From JALTDM01 sp964421355 (GTDB lineage Bacteria > Bacteroidota > Bacteroidia > Bacteroidales > JALTDM01): DNA of 24,585 nucleotides. The DNA is taken from assembly GCA_964421355.1 (NCBI GenBank), contig CAYQWX010000024.1, forward strand, positions 1 through 24,585, written 5' to 3'. The notes below the pieces were generated by a model. That model was given only the letters and a program-made list of their open reading frames with translations, made no database searches and was not told where the DNA came from. A program made the translations under genes and the position numbers. This document shows positions 15,377 through 23,656 of this stretch, in pieces (position 1 is the first letter of the stretch; each line of letters begins with the position of its first letter).

Positions 15377-16130
15377 TATTTTCTTTTTTTATTTCAAACT
15401 GGTTTTTGATGCTTGTTTCTATATCATAAATAAATTGTGATGCCACGGGTGCTATTGTTATTGATACTTTGTATATAGGAGAAGGTTCTTTTTCAATATA
15501 TTGAATATTGATTATAGGTAAAGGGTCAGGTTTTACCCAAGGTAACATTAGTAAATATTTTTTTATTTTTTCTTGGAGCAGTTTGGGGTCTGTGCTTGCT
15601 TCCACATCTATTTCAAATCCATAAGAAAATGTTTTTTCTCTATTTGCTTTTTTTATAGAAAATGTGTTGTTTGTCAATTTGTGGTAAGGTATTATTATTT
15701 CTTCTCCATTTTCTTTTTCTAAAATTAATGTACGTCCTTTTAGTGATATTACTCTTCCGGATATTTCCCCAAATTTTAAAAAATCGCCGGGAGTAAGATT
15801 TCTTTCTGTTTTTATTATAAGTCCTGATAAATAGTCTCTAAAATAAAAATATATCCAAACCAGTAATAACAGGCCTGCAAAGATTAAGAGAAATAATCCT
15901 CCAAAAATATTTTTATGCCAAACTATATCTATGGAATATGCAAGAAAAACAGCCCATATAAATGCTTCTAACAGAGACAAGAAGCGGGATACTTTTTGTT
16001 CTCCGTATTTGGGTGTGGCTATTATGGAAAAATATTTTTTTATTATTCTTGTAATAATGGATATTGCTATACCTATTGTGAAAACTAATACCCAAATATT
16101 GCCTGAAAATATATAGTTTAATTCATTCAT
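15366..16130 (-). CDS. MscS-type mechanosensitive ion channel
   Basis: 254-residue inner-membrane protein. Three to four hydrophobic segments lie at about 8-28, 50-70 and 74-96, the last running into the pore-helix-like Y-F-R-D-Y-L-S-G-L-I-I. The MscS beta domain follows, about 115-160, with L-T-P-G-D-F-L-K-F-G, G-R-V-I-S-L-K-G-R-T and the N-G-E-E-I-I-I-P-Y-H-K-L signature, and then an alpha/beta C-terminal domain. These channels open at high membrane tension and release solutes on osmotic downshock. At 254 residues it is a small member, without the extra TM helices of the large family. It lies 12 bp after the cotransporter-ATPase gene and overlaps the lipoprotein gene, which supports a joint role in cell-volume control. 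Confidence 0.9.
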   Translation of the reverse strand: MNELNYIFSGNIWVLVFTIGIAISIITRIIKKYFSIIATPKYGEQKVSRFLSLLEAFIWAVFLAYSIDIVWHKNIFGGLFLLIFAGLLLLVWIYFYFRDYLSGLIIKTERNLTPGDFLKFGEISGRVISLKGRTLILEKENGEEIIIPYHKLTNNTFSIKKANREKTFSYGFEIDVEASTDPKLLQEKIKKYLLMLPWVKPDPLPIINIQYIEKEPSPIYKVSITIAPVASQFIYDIETSIKNQFEIKKENNDK

Positions 16131-16142
16131 AATTATAAAAGA

Positions 16143-19100
16143 TTAAATTATGTCAATTGATTTTAAATGGTGATACAGATGTATCCACCAAATAGGATTT
16201 ATTGAGTATATCCCTTTGTTTTCTTTTATTAAGGATTGCAAAAGTAATGCGTTGAGTATGTTATTCAATGTGTTGTTGTCAAATCCTGTTAATTCTTGCA
16301 GTGTGTGTGCGGACATATCTTTGTGTTTTAATAGTTGTGCAATTGTAAACTTCCAAGAAACATGTAAATCTTCAAATAAAGAAGATGGAGGTAGTGGAGG
16401 TATATCAATTTCTACCGTTTCGTTTTCCATATCAACATTTATAATGCTTGCTTGCCAGTATTTAAGAGCTGTGCCAATATTTCCGTAAGAAAGGCGGTAT
16501 AGTTTGATAAAAAGGTCTGCTTCTTGTGATATGTTTAGGTGGTCTTGAGTTTTGTTTTTATAAGAAAATTTAAAGCCTGTTATTTCATGACGCAGGTATA
16601 TTATTTCTTTTAGTTCTTCGGGTTTTACGGGGGATAATTCTATATTTTCCAATATTACGGTTTCTATGCTTGATGTCTGTCTTATTAATTCGTAAGCGAT
16701 GTTAGATGCATTTATGACAAAGAATATTTTGTTGCCAAATGTTTGTATCATATTTGTAATTTCTTCTATTATTAAATTTCCATTAGGGATATGTCTCCAC
16801 CATTTTTCCAAATCTTCTATTATGATACAAGTGTTTATGTTGCTATTGGCTAACAAGTCGTGATGACTATGTGTGTGTGCGGCTTGGAATGCACTAAAAA
16901 ATGCTTTTCTAAAATCATTTATATTGATGCTTCCTTGTGTAGGAGGTGTAATTGTGTATATGTTTTCTTTGTTGGTGTATGTGTCTGCGGCTATGTGTGA
17001 TAATAGAGTTTTGCCATCGTATCTGCGTCCTGTGATAAGTAGTGCTCCTTTATATCCTTGTTTGTAAAATTCTACTGTTTGTGTTATTTGTTGTATCTCT
17101 TTTTTTCGTCCTGCGAGGAAGTCTTTGTATAATACATTTGCAGAAGAAAATACTTGTTCGTAATAAAATGGTAGTTTTTCTTTTATTTCTTTTTTGGGTT
17201 CAAGGTGTTTAGTATAGTTGAGGAATGACAAAGGTGTGTTTTGTTGTTTTTTTCTTGTTTTGCTCAGTACATCTACCAGAAATGTTTTTCCATAGCGTAA
17301 TGATACATATTTTCTTAACCAATATGATTCTTTTTGTTTTATTACTTTTTTAATTTTTGAAGTTCGTTTTTTCCGTTCTATTTTTTTGATGTATGCTTTG
17401 AAGTGTTGAGAGGTTTTGAGTAGTGCATATACCGTTAAATTTGCTTCTACTGATGATGCATTTTTGTGTAGAAGTGTTTGTGCTTGTTGTATGTTAGAGT
17501 TTTGTTTTAGTTTTTCTATTTTTGCGAGGGCATCTTTTATAATAATTTCTATTTTTTGTTTATTGTTTTCTTGTTCAAGAGAGAAAATGACAAAACGATA
17601 AATTTCCCGTTCGGCTTTTTTGTTTTGGTTTATATAATCTTTTATATTGTTTATTGCCAATGATATATCCGAATAGTTTTCTTCTTCCAAAATGTAGTTA
17701 AGTAATGTTCGTATTTTTACTTTTACTACCGATAGTTCGGATAGCATTTTGTCAAAATAATTATTGTAATCAATGTCGTTTATTAATAATATTTCGTCAG
17801 GAAATAGGTTTTGTGTTTTTTGTACTTGTCTAAGCCATTCGTCAAAGTATTCTTGAAGTAGTGTTTCTGATTTATTATTATCAAGCTGCAATTTGTATTC
17901 AAACTCGTTGCTTTTGGTGGTTTGTGTTATTTGTGTCCTTAGATTTTCAATGGTTTTTTCTATTGCATTCAATATGTTGACTGAGATTTTTTGCCAAAAT
18001 ATTTTTATAAAGTTATTGTATGCAGTGCTTGTATATGATAGTAAAATTTCAGTTTTTATAACATCAGTAAATAATGCTACATTTTTGTTTAATGTGGACG
18101 AAATGCTTAATATTTCTTGTTTAAGTTCTTTGGTGTTTTCTTTTGTTTTTTCTATATCTTGATAAATGAATAATTGTTCTAGTTTTTCTATGAAATTTAT
18201 AATTTCTTTGTTTAATAATGAGTTGAGGTAATGCTCGTTATTTTTTGTTGTTATTAAGAATTGTTCTTTTATTTTATCAGGATTATATTCTGTTATTTTA
18301 TTGTTTAATATGTTGTTTCTCAGTTGAATAATGTTTTTTCCTGTTTCTTTTAATGTTTTTTGATATTCTAATAAAAATACCACTATATTTTGGAAGTGTA
18401 ACTTTATTATATTTTTGACAAAAGCATATAACTCATTTTGATATTTATTTAAGTATTTTTTTATATTTATTGTTAATTGGTATCTGTTTCCTTCTTTTTT
18501 TACTCTAAGTTTAATTTTTAATTTTGTTAATTTACCTACTTGTTTTAATAATTCGTTGTATTCCTTTTCACTAAAATATATAGAGATTATACCGGGGCTA
18601 TAATTTTTCCATGTAGCAAGTTTTTTTAATAATTGTTCGGTTTCTTTATTTGATAATATTTCTTCATTTTCTAAATTTTGTTTCAATGTAGATAACGCTT
18701 TTTTGTTTTCTATAGTTAATTGTTTATATACTGCTATTAACCCTGATAATTTTGTTTCTTTGGTGGTATCCTTGGATAGTATTTGGGTTATTGTTTGTTT
18801 GTGTTTTTCAAATAAGTTTAACCATTTTGAGGCAATTTCTTTTTCTTCTATAATTATTTTATCTTTTATTGCTGTGATGTTTTCTTGCAATAATTTTTTC
18901 ATACCTTCTGCTAATGCTGCCCATTCCTCTTTTTGTTCAAAATATTTATTCCATTCATTTTCGTCTTGATGTATTATAAAAGCTTTGCCCCCTATCAATT
19001 GATTTTGTTTTTTGTTTACGTTCAGTTTCCATTCTTTGAAAGTAGTGGATGCTTTTACCAAAACCACAGTTCCGATGTCATGTAAAAGGGTGTTTGTTTT

Positions 19101-21212
19101 CTCAACAAATTCGCTTCCTTGTTCTTCTGTAAGCGGTGGTATTCCTATAAATACAAGGTCAGATTCTTTGGATTCTTGACGAATAATGTCATATATGGGT
19201 TTTTGTTCTATTTCGTTGTTTATGATTTTTATTTCAGCATTTATACGCATTTTGTCAATTAATTCATCTATTTTTTTGTGTATATACGAAGCTTTGTTGT
19301 TTTCATAATTTACCATTAACAAGCGGATTTTAGCACTGTACCAATCATTAGAGTTTATCATAAATTTTGTTAATGTAAGTGCTAAGGTTACATTATTTCC
19401 TCCTCCCCGTGTCCAAATGTCTATTACTTGTTTTTTGCCAAATCCATAACGTTCATCATAGTCCATAAGGAGCAGATTGTAATCCAAACTGTTGATAATG
19501 TTTATTAGATGTACGAATCTTTCGGGATTGCGGCTTTGTCTTGCCCAGCCCATTATTACAGTATTGGGTTCTAAGCCTGCAAATCCGTAAGTACGGACTA
19601 CCATTTCCATTCCTTCGTAAATATCTCTACAACTTTGGCGTCGCATAAAAACACCCAGTTTAAGTAACTCTTTCTCTGGGATTTGTTGTTTTTGTTTCGG
19701 GAAGAGAACTTTTGCTTCTTTGTTTTCTATCAAATCAAAATTGGTAAGTATACCGAATTTTCCTACAAGAGATTTTCCAAATTCAATTAAATGAGGACGT
19801 TTATCGGTTTTGCCGCTAAATAAAATTACATTTGGTTGCCAGTTACGTTCCTCTACAGTAGAATGTGCTATTTTTTGTAAAGCTTTTCTCATTATGTTTA
19901 TCCATACACTTGCCCATACATCTCCATAATCAAGTCTCATTTGTCTTCGTTTCAGCAATAAAAATAGTCCGCCCATTAAGACAAAAGCAAGTATCATGGA
20001 AATAACATCTATACGGAACATTATGGCAAATGAAAAAACAAATCCAACAACTGCTATCCATCTGGGTATGCGGAATGATGGTCTAAAGTCTGTGCTTGCC
20101 CAGCTTTCCAATACATAGGCAAGGTTGATGAATCCGTAGGATGTTAAATAAAACATTGTTACTATTCCTGCAATAGCATTTAAGTTGCCAATCAGTATTC
20201 CGCCTTCTGCAATTAATGCAATGAATATAAGTGCATTTCGTGGTTCTTGATTTATTCCGTATCCTTTTCCTAAAGATTTGGGCAAAATCCCATCTTTAGA
20301 AATAGCTTGCAATATTCGTGGTCCTCCTAATATGCCACCGAGTGCTGATGATAATGTGGCTCCCCAAATACCTGCTACTACCAGTGGACTACTCCAAGCA
20401 ATTTTCATTGCTATATTGTAATCTGTTAGCAATAATTCTCTTTTTACATAATAAGCAAAACCTATTGATAGGGCAATATATACGATAAAGCCTGTAATAA
20501 TTGCGGCAATTGTTCCTAATGGTATATCTTTCTTAGGATTTTTAAGGTCTCCTGACATTGCCACGCCTGCTGTGAACCCCGTTACTGCAGGGAAAAATAT
20601 TGCAAAGACATATTCAAAGGATACGTTACTTCCGTTTGGTGCAAATAGCGGTTGAGGCGGGTGAAACTGGATGTTTACAAAAAATCCAACAAATATTGAG
20701 ATAATTGACAAAATAATTGCTCCTAATATAAAGTATTGTGTCTTAATGGCTAATGATGTGCTTATAAATGCAACAATGGCGAGTAATAATAAAACAATAC
20801 TTCCTACGAGTCTATAACTATCAGGACCAGGAGATAAACCTAAAAAATTGCTTATTTCAGGTATGCTTAAAAAATTTTCTACAAAACCTGTTATATACAT
20901 GGAAATGCTTAAAGCTGTACCTATAAAGAGAGCAATGCCTATTGTCCCTCCCATAGGTAGTCCTAAACTGCGGGAAAGGATATAATAAATTCCACCTGTT
21001 TTTATTTTTTTGTCGGTGGATATAGACGATACACTTAATCCTGTGGTAAAAGAAATAATATGGGCAAAAGCAATAATTATCAATGTAGCAATAAGCCCTG
21101 CTTCTCCTACTACCCAGCCTAAACGCATATACATTATTACTCCTAAAATGGTAAGTAAGGAGGGTGTGAAAACGCCAGAAAAAGCACCAAATTTTTTTTG
21201 AACTTGAGCCAT
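16143..21212 (-). CDS. Giant fusion: SLC12-like cation-chloride cotransporter with C-terminal P-loop ATPase
   Basis: 1689 residues in one unbroken frame. (1) About 1-420: 12-TM APC-superfamily transporter of the SLC12 (CCC) type, shown by G-V-I-M-Y-M-R-L-G-W (24-33), F-F-P-A-V-T-G-F-T-A-G near 206-216 with S-G-D-L at 220-223, and G-P-R-I-L-Q-A-I-S-K-D-G-I-L-P (297-311). (2) About 430-740: cytosolic CCC C-terminal domain, with E-R-N-W-Q-P-N-V-I-L-F and V-I-D-I-W (W600) G-G-G. (3) About 760-1340: Lys/Glu-rich, mostly helical, partly coiled coil. (4) About 1370-1600: P-loop ATPase with Walker A G-R-R-Y-D-G-K-T (1395-1402), Walker B-like C-I-I-I-E-D (1462-1467) and a sensor-like F-F-V-I-N-A-S. 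(5) About 1620-1689: winged-helix-like end. Ordinary prokaryotic CCCs stop after (2). It is followed by MscS-type and lipoprotein genes in one operon. The role, ATP-gated ion movement, is inference; the ion is not known. Confidence 0.88.
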   Translation of the reverse strand: MAQVQKKFGAFSGVFTPSLLTILGVIMYMRLGWVVGEAGLIATLIIIAFAHIISFTTGLSVSSISTDKKIKTGGIYYILSRSLGLPMGGTIGIALFIGTALSISMYITGFVENFLSIPEISNFLGLSPGPDSYRLVGSIVLLLLAIVAFISTSLAIKTQYFILGAIILSIISIFVGFFVNIQFHPPQPLFAPNGSNVSFEYVFAIFFPAVTGFTAGVAMSGDLKNPKKDIPLGTIAAIITGFIVYIALSIGFAYYVKRELLLTDYNIAMKIAWSSPLVVAGIWGATLSSALGGILGGPRILQAISKDGILPKSLGKGYGINQEPRNALIFIALIAEGGILIGNLNAIAGIVTMFYLTSYGFINLAYVLESWASTDFRPSFRIPRWIAVVGFVFSFAIMFRIDVISMILAFVLMGGLFLLLKRRQMRLDYGDVWASVWINIMRKALQKIAHSTVEERNWQPNVILFSGKTDKRPHLIEFGKSLVGKFGILTNFDLIENKEAKVLFPKQKQQIPEKELLKLGVFMRRQSCRDIYEGMEMVVRTYGFAGLEPNTVIMGWARQSRNPERFVHLINIINSLDYNLLLMDYDERYGFGKKQVIDIWTRGGGNNVTLALTLTKFMINSNDWYSAKIRLLMVNYENNKASYIHKKIDELIDKMRINAEIKIINNEIEQKPIYDIIRQESKESDLVFIGIPPLTEEQGSEFVEKTNTLLHDIGTVVLVKASTTFKEWKLNVNKKQNQLIGGKAFIIHQDENEWNKYFEQKEEWAALAEGMKKLLQENITAIKDKIIIEEKEIASKWLNLFEKHKQTITQILSKDTTKETKLSGLIAVYKQLTIENKKALSTLKQNLENEEILSNKETEQLLKKLATWKNYSPGIISIYFSEKEYNELLKQVGKLTKLKIKLRVKKEGNRYQLTINIKKYLNKYQNELYAFVKNIIKLHFQNIVVFLLEYQKTLKETGKNIIQLRNNILNNKITEYNPDKIKEQFLITTKNNEHYLNSLLNKEIINFIEKLEQLFIYQDIEKTKENTKELKQEILSISSTLNKNVALFTDVIKTEILLSYTSTAYNNFIKIFWQKISVNILNAIEKTIENLRTQITQTTKSNEFEYKLQLDNNKSETLLQEYFDEWLRQVQKTQNLFPDEILLINDIDYNNYFDKMLSELSVVKVKIRTLLNYILEEENYSDISLAINNIKDYINQNKKAEREIYRFVIFSLEQENNKQKIEIIIKDALAKIEKLKQNSNIQQAQTLLHKNASSVEANLTVYALLKTSQHFKAYIKKIERKKRTSKIKKVIKQKESYWLRKYVSLRYGKTFLVDVLSKTRKKQQNTPLSFLNYTKHLEPKKEIKEKLPFYYEQVFSSANVLYKDFLAGRKKEIQQITQTVEFYKQGYKGALLITGRRYDGKTLLSHIAADTYTNKENIYTITPPTQGSININDFRKAFFSAFQAAHTHSHHDLLANSNINTCIIIEDLEKWWRHIPNGNLIIEEITNMIQTFGNKIFFVINASNIAYELIRQTSSIETVILENIELSPVKPEELKEIIYLRHEITGFKFSYKNKTQDHLNISQEADLFIKLYRLSYGNIGTALKYWQASIINVDMENETVEIDIPPLPPSSLFEDLHVSWKFTIAQLLKHKDMSAHTLQELTGFDNNTLNNILNALLLQSLIKENKGIYSINPIWWIHLYHHLKSIDII

Positions 21213-21239
21213 ATTTTATTTTAGATTAAATATTACTTA

Positions 21240-21247
21240 CAAATATA
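21240..21247 (-). promoter_or_regulatory. Bacteroidota -7 promoter element for the cotransporter-ATPase operon
   Basis: TATATTTG on the minus strand, an exact TAnnTTTG match 27 nt upstream of the ATG at 21212, preceded by a GGTTG about 17 nt further up that could serve as the -33 element. It lies in the 63-bp gap after the potassium-channel gene, so the three genes downstream can be transcribed independently of that channel. Confidence 0.6.
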
Positions 21248-21275
21248 ATTGATTTATTTATCTACAACCTTTTGT

Positions 21276-23027
21276 TTATCTCAATATCTTTCTTACGAAT
21301 GCTACAGTGAAATAACTCATAAGAAAAACACCAGTAAATCCTTCTATGGAAGAAAGGAACCTTATTGTTCCCATAGGATAAAAATCTCCATATCCAATGG
21401 TAAGGAATGTTATTGCGGCAAAGAAAAATGATTTAGATAAAGATGATATTTCTGCATGAGCTCCACCTATTCCAGAAACTATATCTCCGAGCTTGAATAT
21501 TATCATAAGAAAGTATAATAATGAAAATGAGGAATATACTACAACCATTGAAAATAATACTCTTAGTGGATTGGTAGCATAATGTCCCATTTTGTCAAAA
21601 ATAAGTAATTTACTCCAGTATAATGGCATATACCAAATTGCGTTGTAGCGGTTCTTTTTTAATATTTGTTGTTTTTTGTCCAAAGCCTCATATCTTTTAA
21701 ATTCCAGATACGCTTTGTCTTCGTCATTATAACGACCTATATCTGAAAAGTTTTTTTTAAGTATGCGAAATTGCTCTGCTTTTTGTCCTGTACTTGTTAG
21801 TTTTTGATTTATTATCAATTCTTTTATTTTGTTTTTTTCCCAATCTATTAGTAATGTGCCAAGTAGTCGCATTCCCGGAAACTTCAATGTTTTTATTTCT
21901 ATGTTGTTATATTCGGGGAATAAATCAATAATATCACGCACAATGGTATCTGATAAATCAAGTTCATTACAGTATTTTAATCTTAAATCAAGATATCTGT
22001 TTATATTACACGATTTTAGCGAAAGTGTGTTGATTGATGCTCTGTTAAAAGAAATATTTACTTCAGATATAAATGCAGAATCTAAAATTACATTGGAAGT
22101 AGCAAAATGTAATTCTTCACAGTTAAAAAAACTATGTCCGAATATTGCCTTTTTAAAGGATATTTTGCCATTTTTTAGCTCACTTCCTTCAAATGATATA
22201 TTCCCGTTAAGTATGGCTCTATTAAAATTTATTTTTCCTTCTCCGAACTCAATTTTGGAAAAATCTATGTCTCCTCTTTCAAATATTGTCCTTTCAAAAC
22301 TAATGTCTCCTTTGCCAAATGAAGAATAATGAAAGTCCACTTCACCTACACCAAAATGACTGATTTTGAAAGAAACCTTACCTTCATTAAAACTCGTGTG
22401 TATAAATTGAACATCTCCTTCACCAAAATCAATGTTTGCAAAATTCTTTTCTCCATTGCCAAATACGGTATCCTTAAAGGTTTTTTCACCTTTGCCCAAT
22501 ATTGAGTTTTTCAAAATAAATTTACCATCTTTCAGCACAACCGAAGAAAAATCAAAATCTCCTTTTCTCAAAAAAATATAACTTAAGTCTTTTGTGCCTT
22601 CTCCAAAAAGAGAATTGTTGAATAAAACGGAACCTTTTAAGAATATTGAGTGTGATAAAAAGAAGTTACCATTTTCGAATTCTGTAAAGGAAAAATCTGT
22701 AGCAATACGTGATTCAAATATAGATTCATTTGCTCTAAAACTTTTTATTTTTATTCTTGAGTTTTTTTCCAAGTCAAAATATTTTCTATATACATACATT
22801 GAAAAATTTTGTATATAGCAATAACTTACATCTATATCCTTTTCTGCATATATCTGTTCATAAATTTCTTCTGTAGTAACAAATCCTTTTTCTAAATACC
22901 CAATTTCTTCATTTTCTTCATTAAAAAAAGATATTGCAGCAGTGTGCTTATATGTTTTGCCCTCAGGAGTAATAAATGGTACATTTTTTAGAATTTCTAC
23001 TTTGTATTTTCTAAAGTGAGTGAGCAT
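21276..23027 (-). CDS. Potassium-channel protein with 12-residue-repeat beta-solenoid domain
   Basis: 583 residues. After an N-terminal domain (about 1-105) come about sixteen 12-residue units (about 110-300) of the pattern x-x-F-x-x-(S/T)-x-F-x-x-G-(D/E/K), for example V-D-F-H-Y-S-S-F-G-K-G-D; the solenoid-like region continues more loosely to about 360. The Phe ladder and Gly turns suggest a right-handed beta-helix related to pentapeptide-repeat proteins, but with a period of 12. After a linker (about 385-470) comes a two-TM pore: TM1 near 490-510, pore helix S-K-S-F-F-F-A-A-I-T-F-L, filter T-I-G-Y-G-D (543-548), and TM2 to the C-terminus. The filter is the canonical K+ type. Here the soluble domain precedes the pore, whereas many ligand-gated K+ channels carry it after. 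Same strand as the cotransporter operon, 63 bp upstream; it probably acts in K+ flux, ligand unknown. Confidence 0.88.
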   Translation of the reverse strand: MLTHFRKYKVEILKNVPFITPEGKTYKHTAAISFFNEENEEIGYLEKGFVTTEEIYEQIYAEKDIDVSYCYIQNFSMYVYRKYFDLEKNSRIKIKSFRANESIFESRIATDFSFTEFENGNFFLSHSIFLKGSVLFNNSLFGEGTKDLSYIFLRKGDFDFSSVVLKDGKFILKNSILGKGEKTFKDTVFGNGEKNFANIDFGEGDVQFIHTSFNEGKVSFKISHFGVGEVDFHYSSFGKGDISFERTIFERGDIDFSKIEFGEGKINFNRAILNGNISFEGSELKNGKISFKKAIFGHSFFNCEELHFATSNVILDSAFISEVNISFNRASINTLSLKSCNINRYLDLRLKYCNELDLSDTIVRDIIDLFPEYNNIEIKTLKFPGMRLLGTLLIDWEKNKIKELIINQKLTSTGQKAEQFRILKKNFSDIGRYNDEDKAYLEFKRYEALDKKQQILKKNRYNAIWYMPLYWSKLLIFDKMGHYATNPLRVLFSMVVVYSSFSLLYFLMIIFKLGDIVSGIGGAHAEISSLSKSFFFAAITFLTIGYGDFYPMGTIRFLSSIEGFTGVFLMSYFTVAFVRKILR

Positions 23028-23120
23028 ATTTTATAAATTCTTTATGTAAATGTTTATTTACTTGTGATAACTTTATTTTTCATCAAATTTTTCTCAAATA
23101 TTTGTTTAATAGTCGTAAAG

Positions 23121-23128
23121 CAAAAGTA
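23121..23128 (-). promoter_or_regulatory. Possible -7 promoter element for the potassium channel
   Basis: TACTTTTG on the minus strand, an exact TAnnTTTG match 93 nt before the channel ATG at 23027. The leader would be longer (about 85 nt) than those of the other genes here, so a closer, divergent promoter is possible. Confidence 0.4.
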
Positions 23129-23187
23129 AACAAATTTATTTTATTTATGTAATTATTTATAAAATAATACTTTTTTATAACAGCTAA

Positions 23188-23358
23188 TTTTTGTTTGTAG
23201 ATGATGGTGATTTCAAGATAGTAACATCTTTGAGTTATGGTATTGGCACAAAGAAAACGCTCCAAAACGATGCTTCTACCTATTCCATACTCACTTTCTT
23301 TTTAGAAAAGAAAGGTGTCAATGAAAAGTGTGCTGCACGGTTTTATGACCTCAAATGA
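23188..23358 (+). pseudogene. Possible gene remnant ending inside the repeat
   Basis: A 56-codon open + frame begins just after a TAA at 23185-23187 and ends at the TGA 23356-23358. It has no ATG near its start and no promoter. The translation is protein-like (D-D-G-D-F-K-I-V-T-S-L, then F-F-L-E-K-K-G-V-N-E) and its composition is richer in G and C than its flanks, but I recognise no family. The stop codon is supplied by the dispersed repeat, giving the end D-L-K-stop. It could be a decayed gene tail or part of the repeat element itself. Confidence 0.25.
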
Positions 23359-23522
23359 ATTCCGTAAGTTTTTATGTTGAGCGGAGCTATAAGGATAAAA
23401 GCTGTTTGAGCACCTTGTAAAAGGTGTGAGTTCTTTTATCCTGCGTAGCGAAACATTATCAAAAACAAGGAATTTATTTGCAGTCTTGACTTTTTGTTAC
23501 TTTTGGATCAAGCCAAAAGTAA
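23346..23522 (+). repeat. Dispersed hairpin repeat, copy 2
   Basis: Direct repeat of 142-314, 23,204 bp away. The 127-nt core (23353-23479) differs from copy 1 at only three positions: A to G at 23357, A to T at 23388 and C to T at 23427. The first and third turn A-T and G-C pairs of the stems into G-U pairs if transcribed on the + strand, so folding is kept. Arms here are AAATGAATTCC (23353-23363) with GGAATTTATTT (23469-23479), GGATAAAA with TTTTATCC, and GCACCTT with AAGGTGT. GC content is higher than the flanks. The remaining bases of the 23028-23690 spacer hold two promoter elements, the remnant at 23188-23358, and otherwise nothing that I can support. Confidence 0.85.
23497..23522. repeat. 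Perfect 10-bp inverted repeat at the end of the hairpin element
   Basis: TTACTTTTGG and CCAAAAGTAA around the 6-nt loop ATCAAG. In copy 1 the same motif is decayed to a 6-bp stem (TTTTGG...CCAAAA). It may act as a terminator-like hairpin or a recognition site for movement of the element. Confidence 0.7.
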
Positions 23523-23656
23523 ATATCATACATTGTGGGGTTTTTATATTAAAAAGTGTTTGGGTATTATTGTATTAAAATATAAACTTTTTGAATAGTT
23601 GTATCTACCAGATTTCTTTTGGCTGTAATATGTTTACATTGTTTCAAAAAAATATG

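Noticed and set aside
16143..21212. STAND-type anti-phage system
   Set aside because: The ATPase plus winged-helix end resembles STAND switches, but the N-terminal effector is a full CCC transporter and no other defence gene lies nearby, so ion homeostasis is the better reading.
21829..22329. 166-codon + frame antisense to the solenoid region
   Set aside because: Its periodic Ser/Leu/Pro pattern is the mirror of the 12-residue repeats of the channel gene on the other strand.
21990..22700. CRISPR-like or tandem DNA repeat
   Set aside because: The periodicity is at the protein level (12 residues, 36 bp); the DNA units are not identical and there are no spacers.
23083..23265. 60-codon minus frame upstream of the K+ channel
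   Set aside because: Overlaps the likely channel promoter, has a Lys/Ile/Tyr-rich chance-like composition, and matches nothing.
142..23522. The direct repeats as ends of a composite transposon or integrated island
   Set aside because: No transposase, integrase or att-like core is present and the genes between are mostly conserved housekeeping genes, so a general dispersed repeat is more likely.
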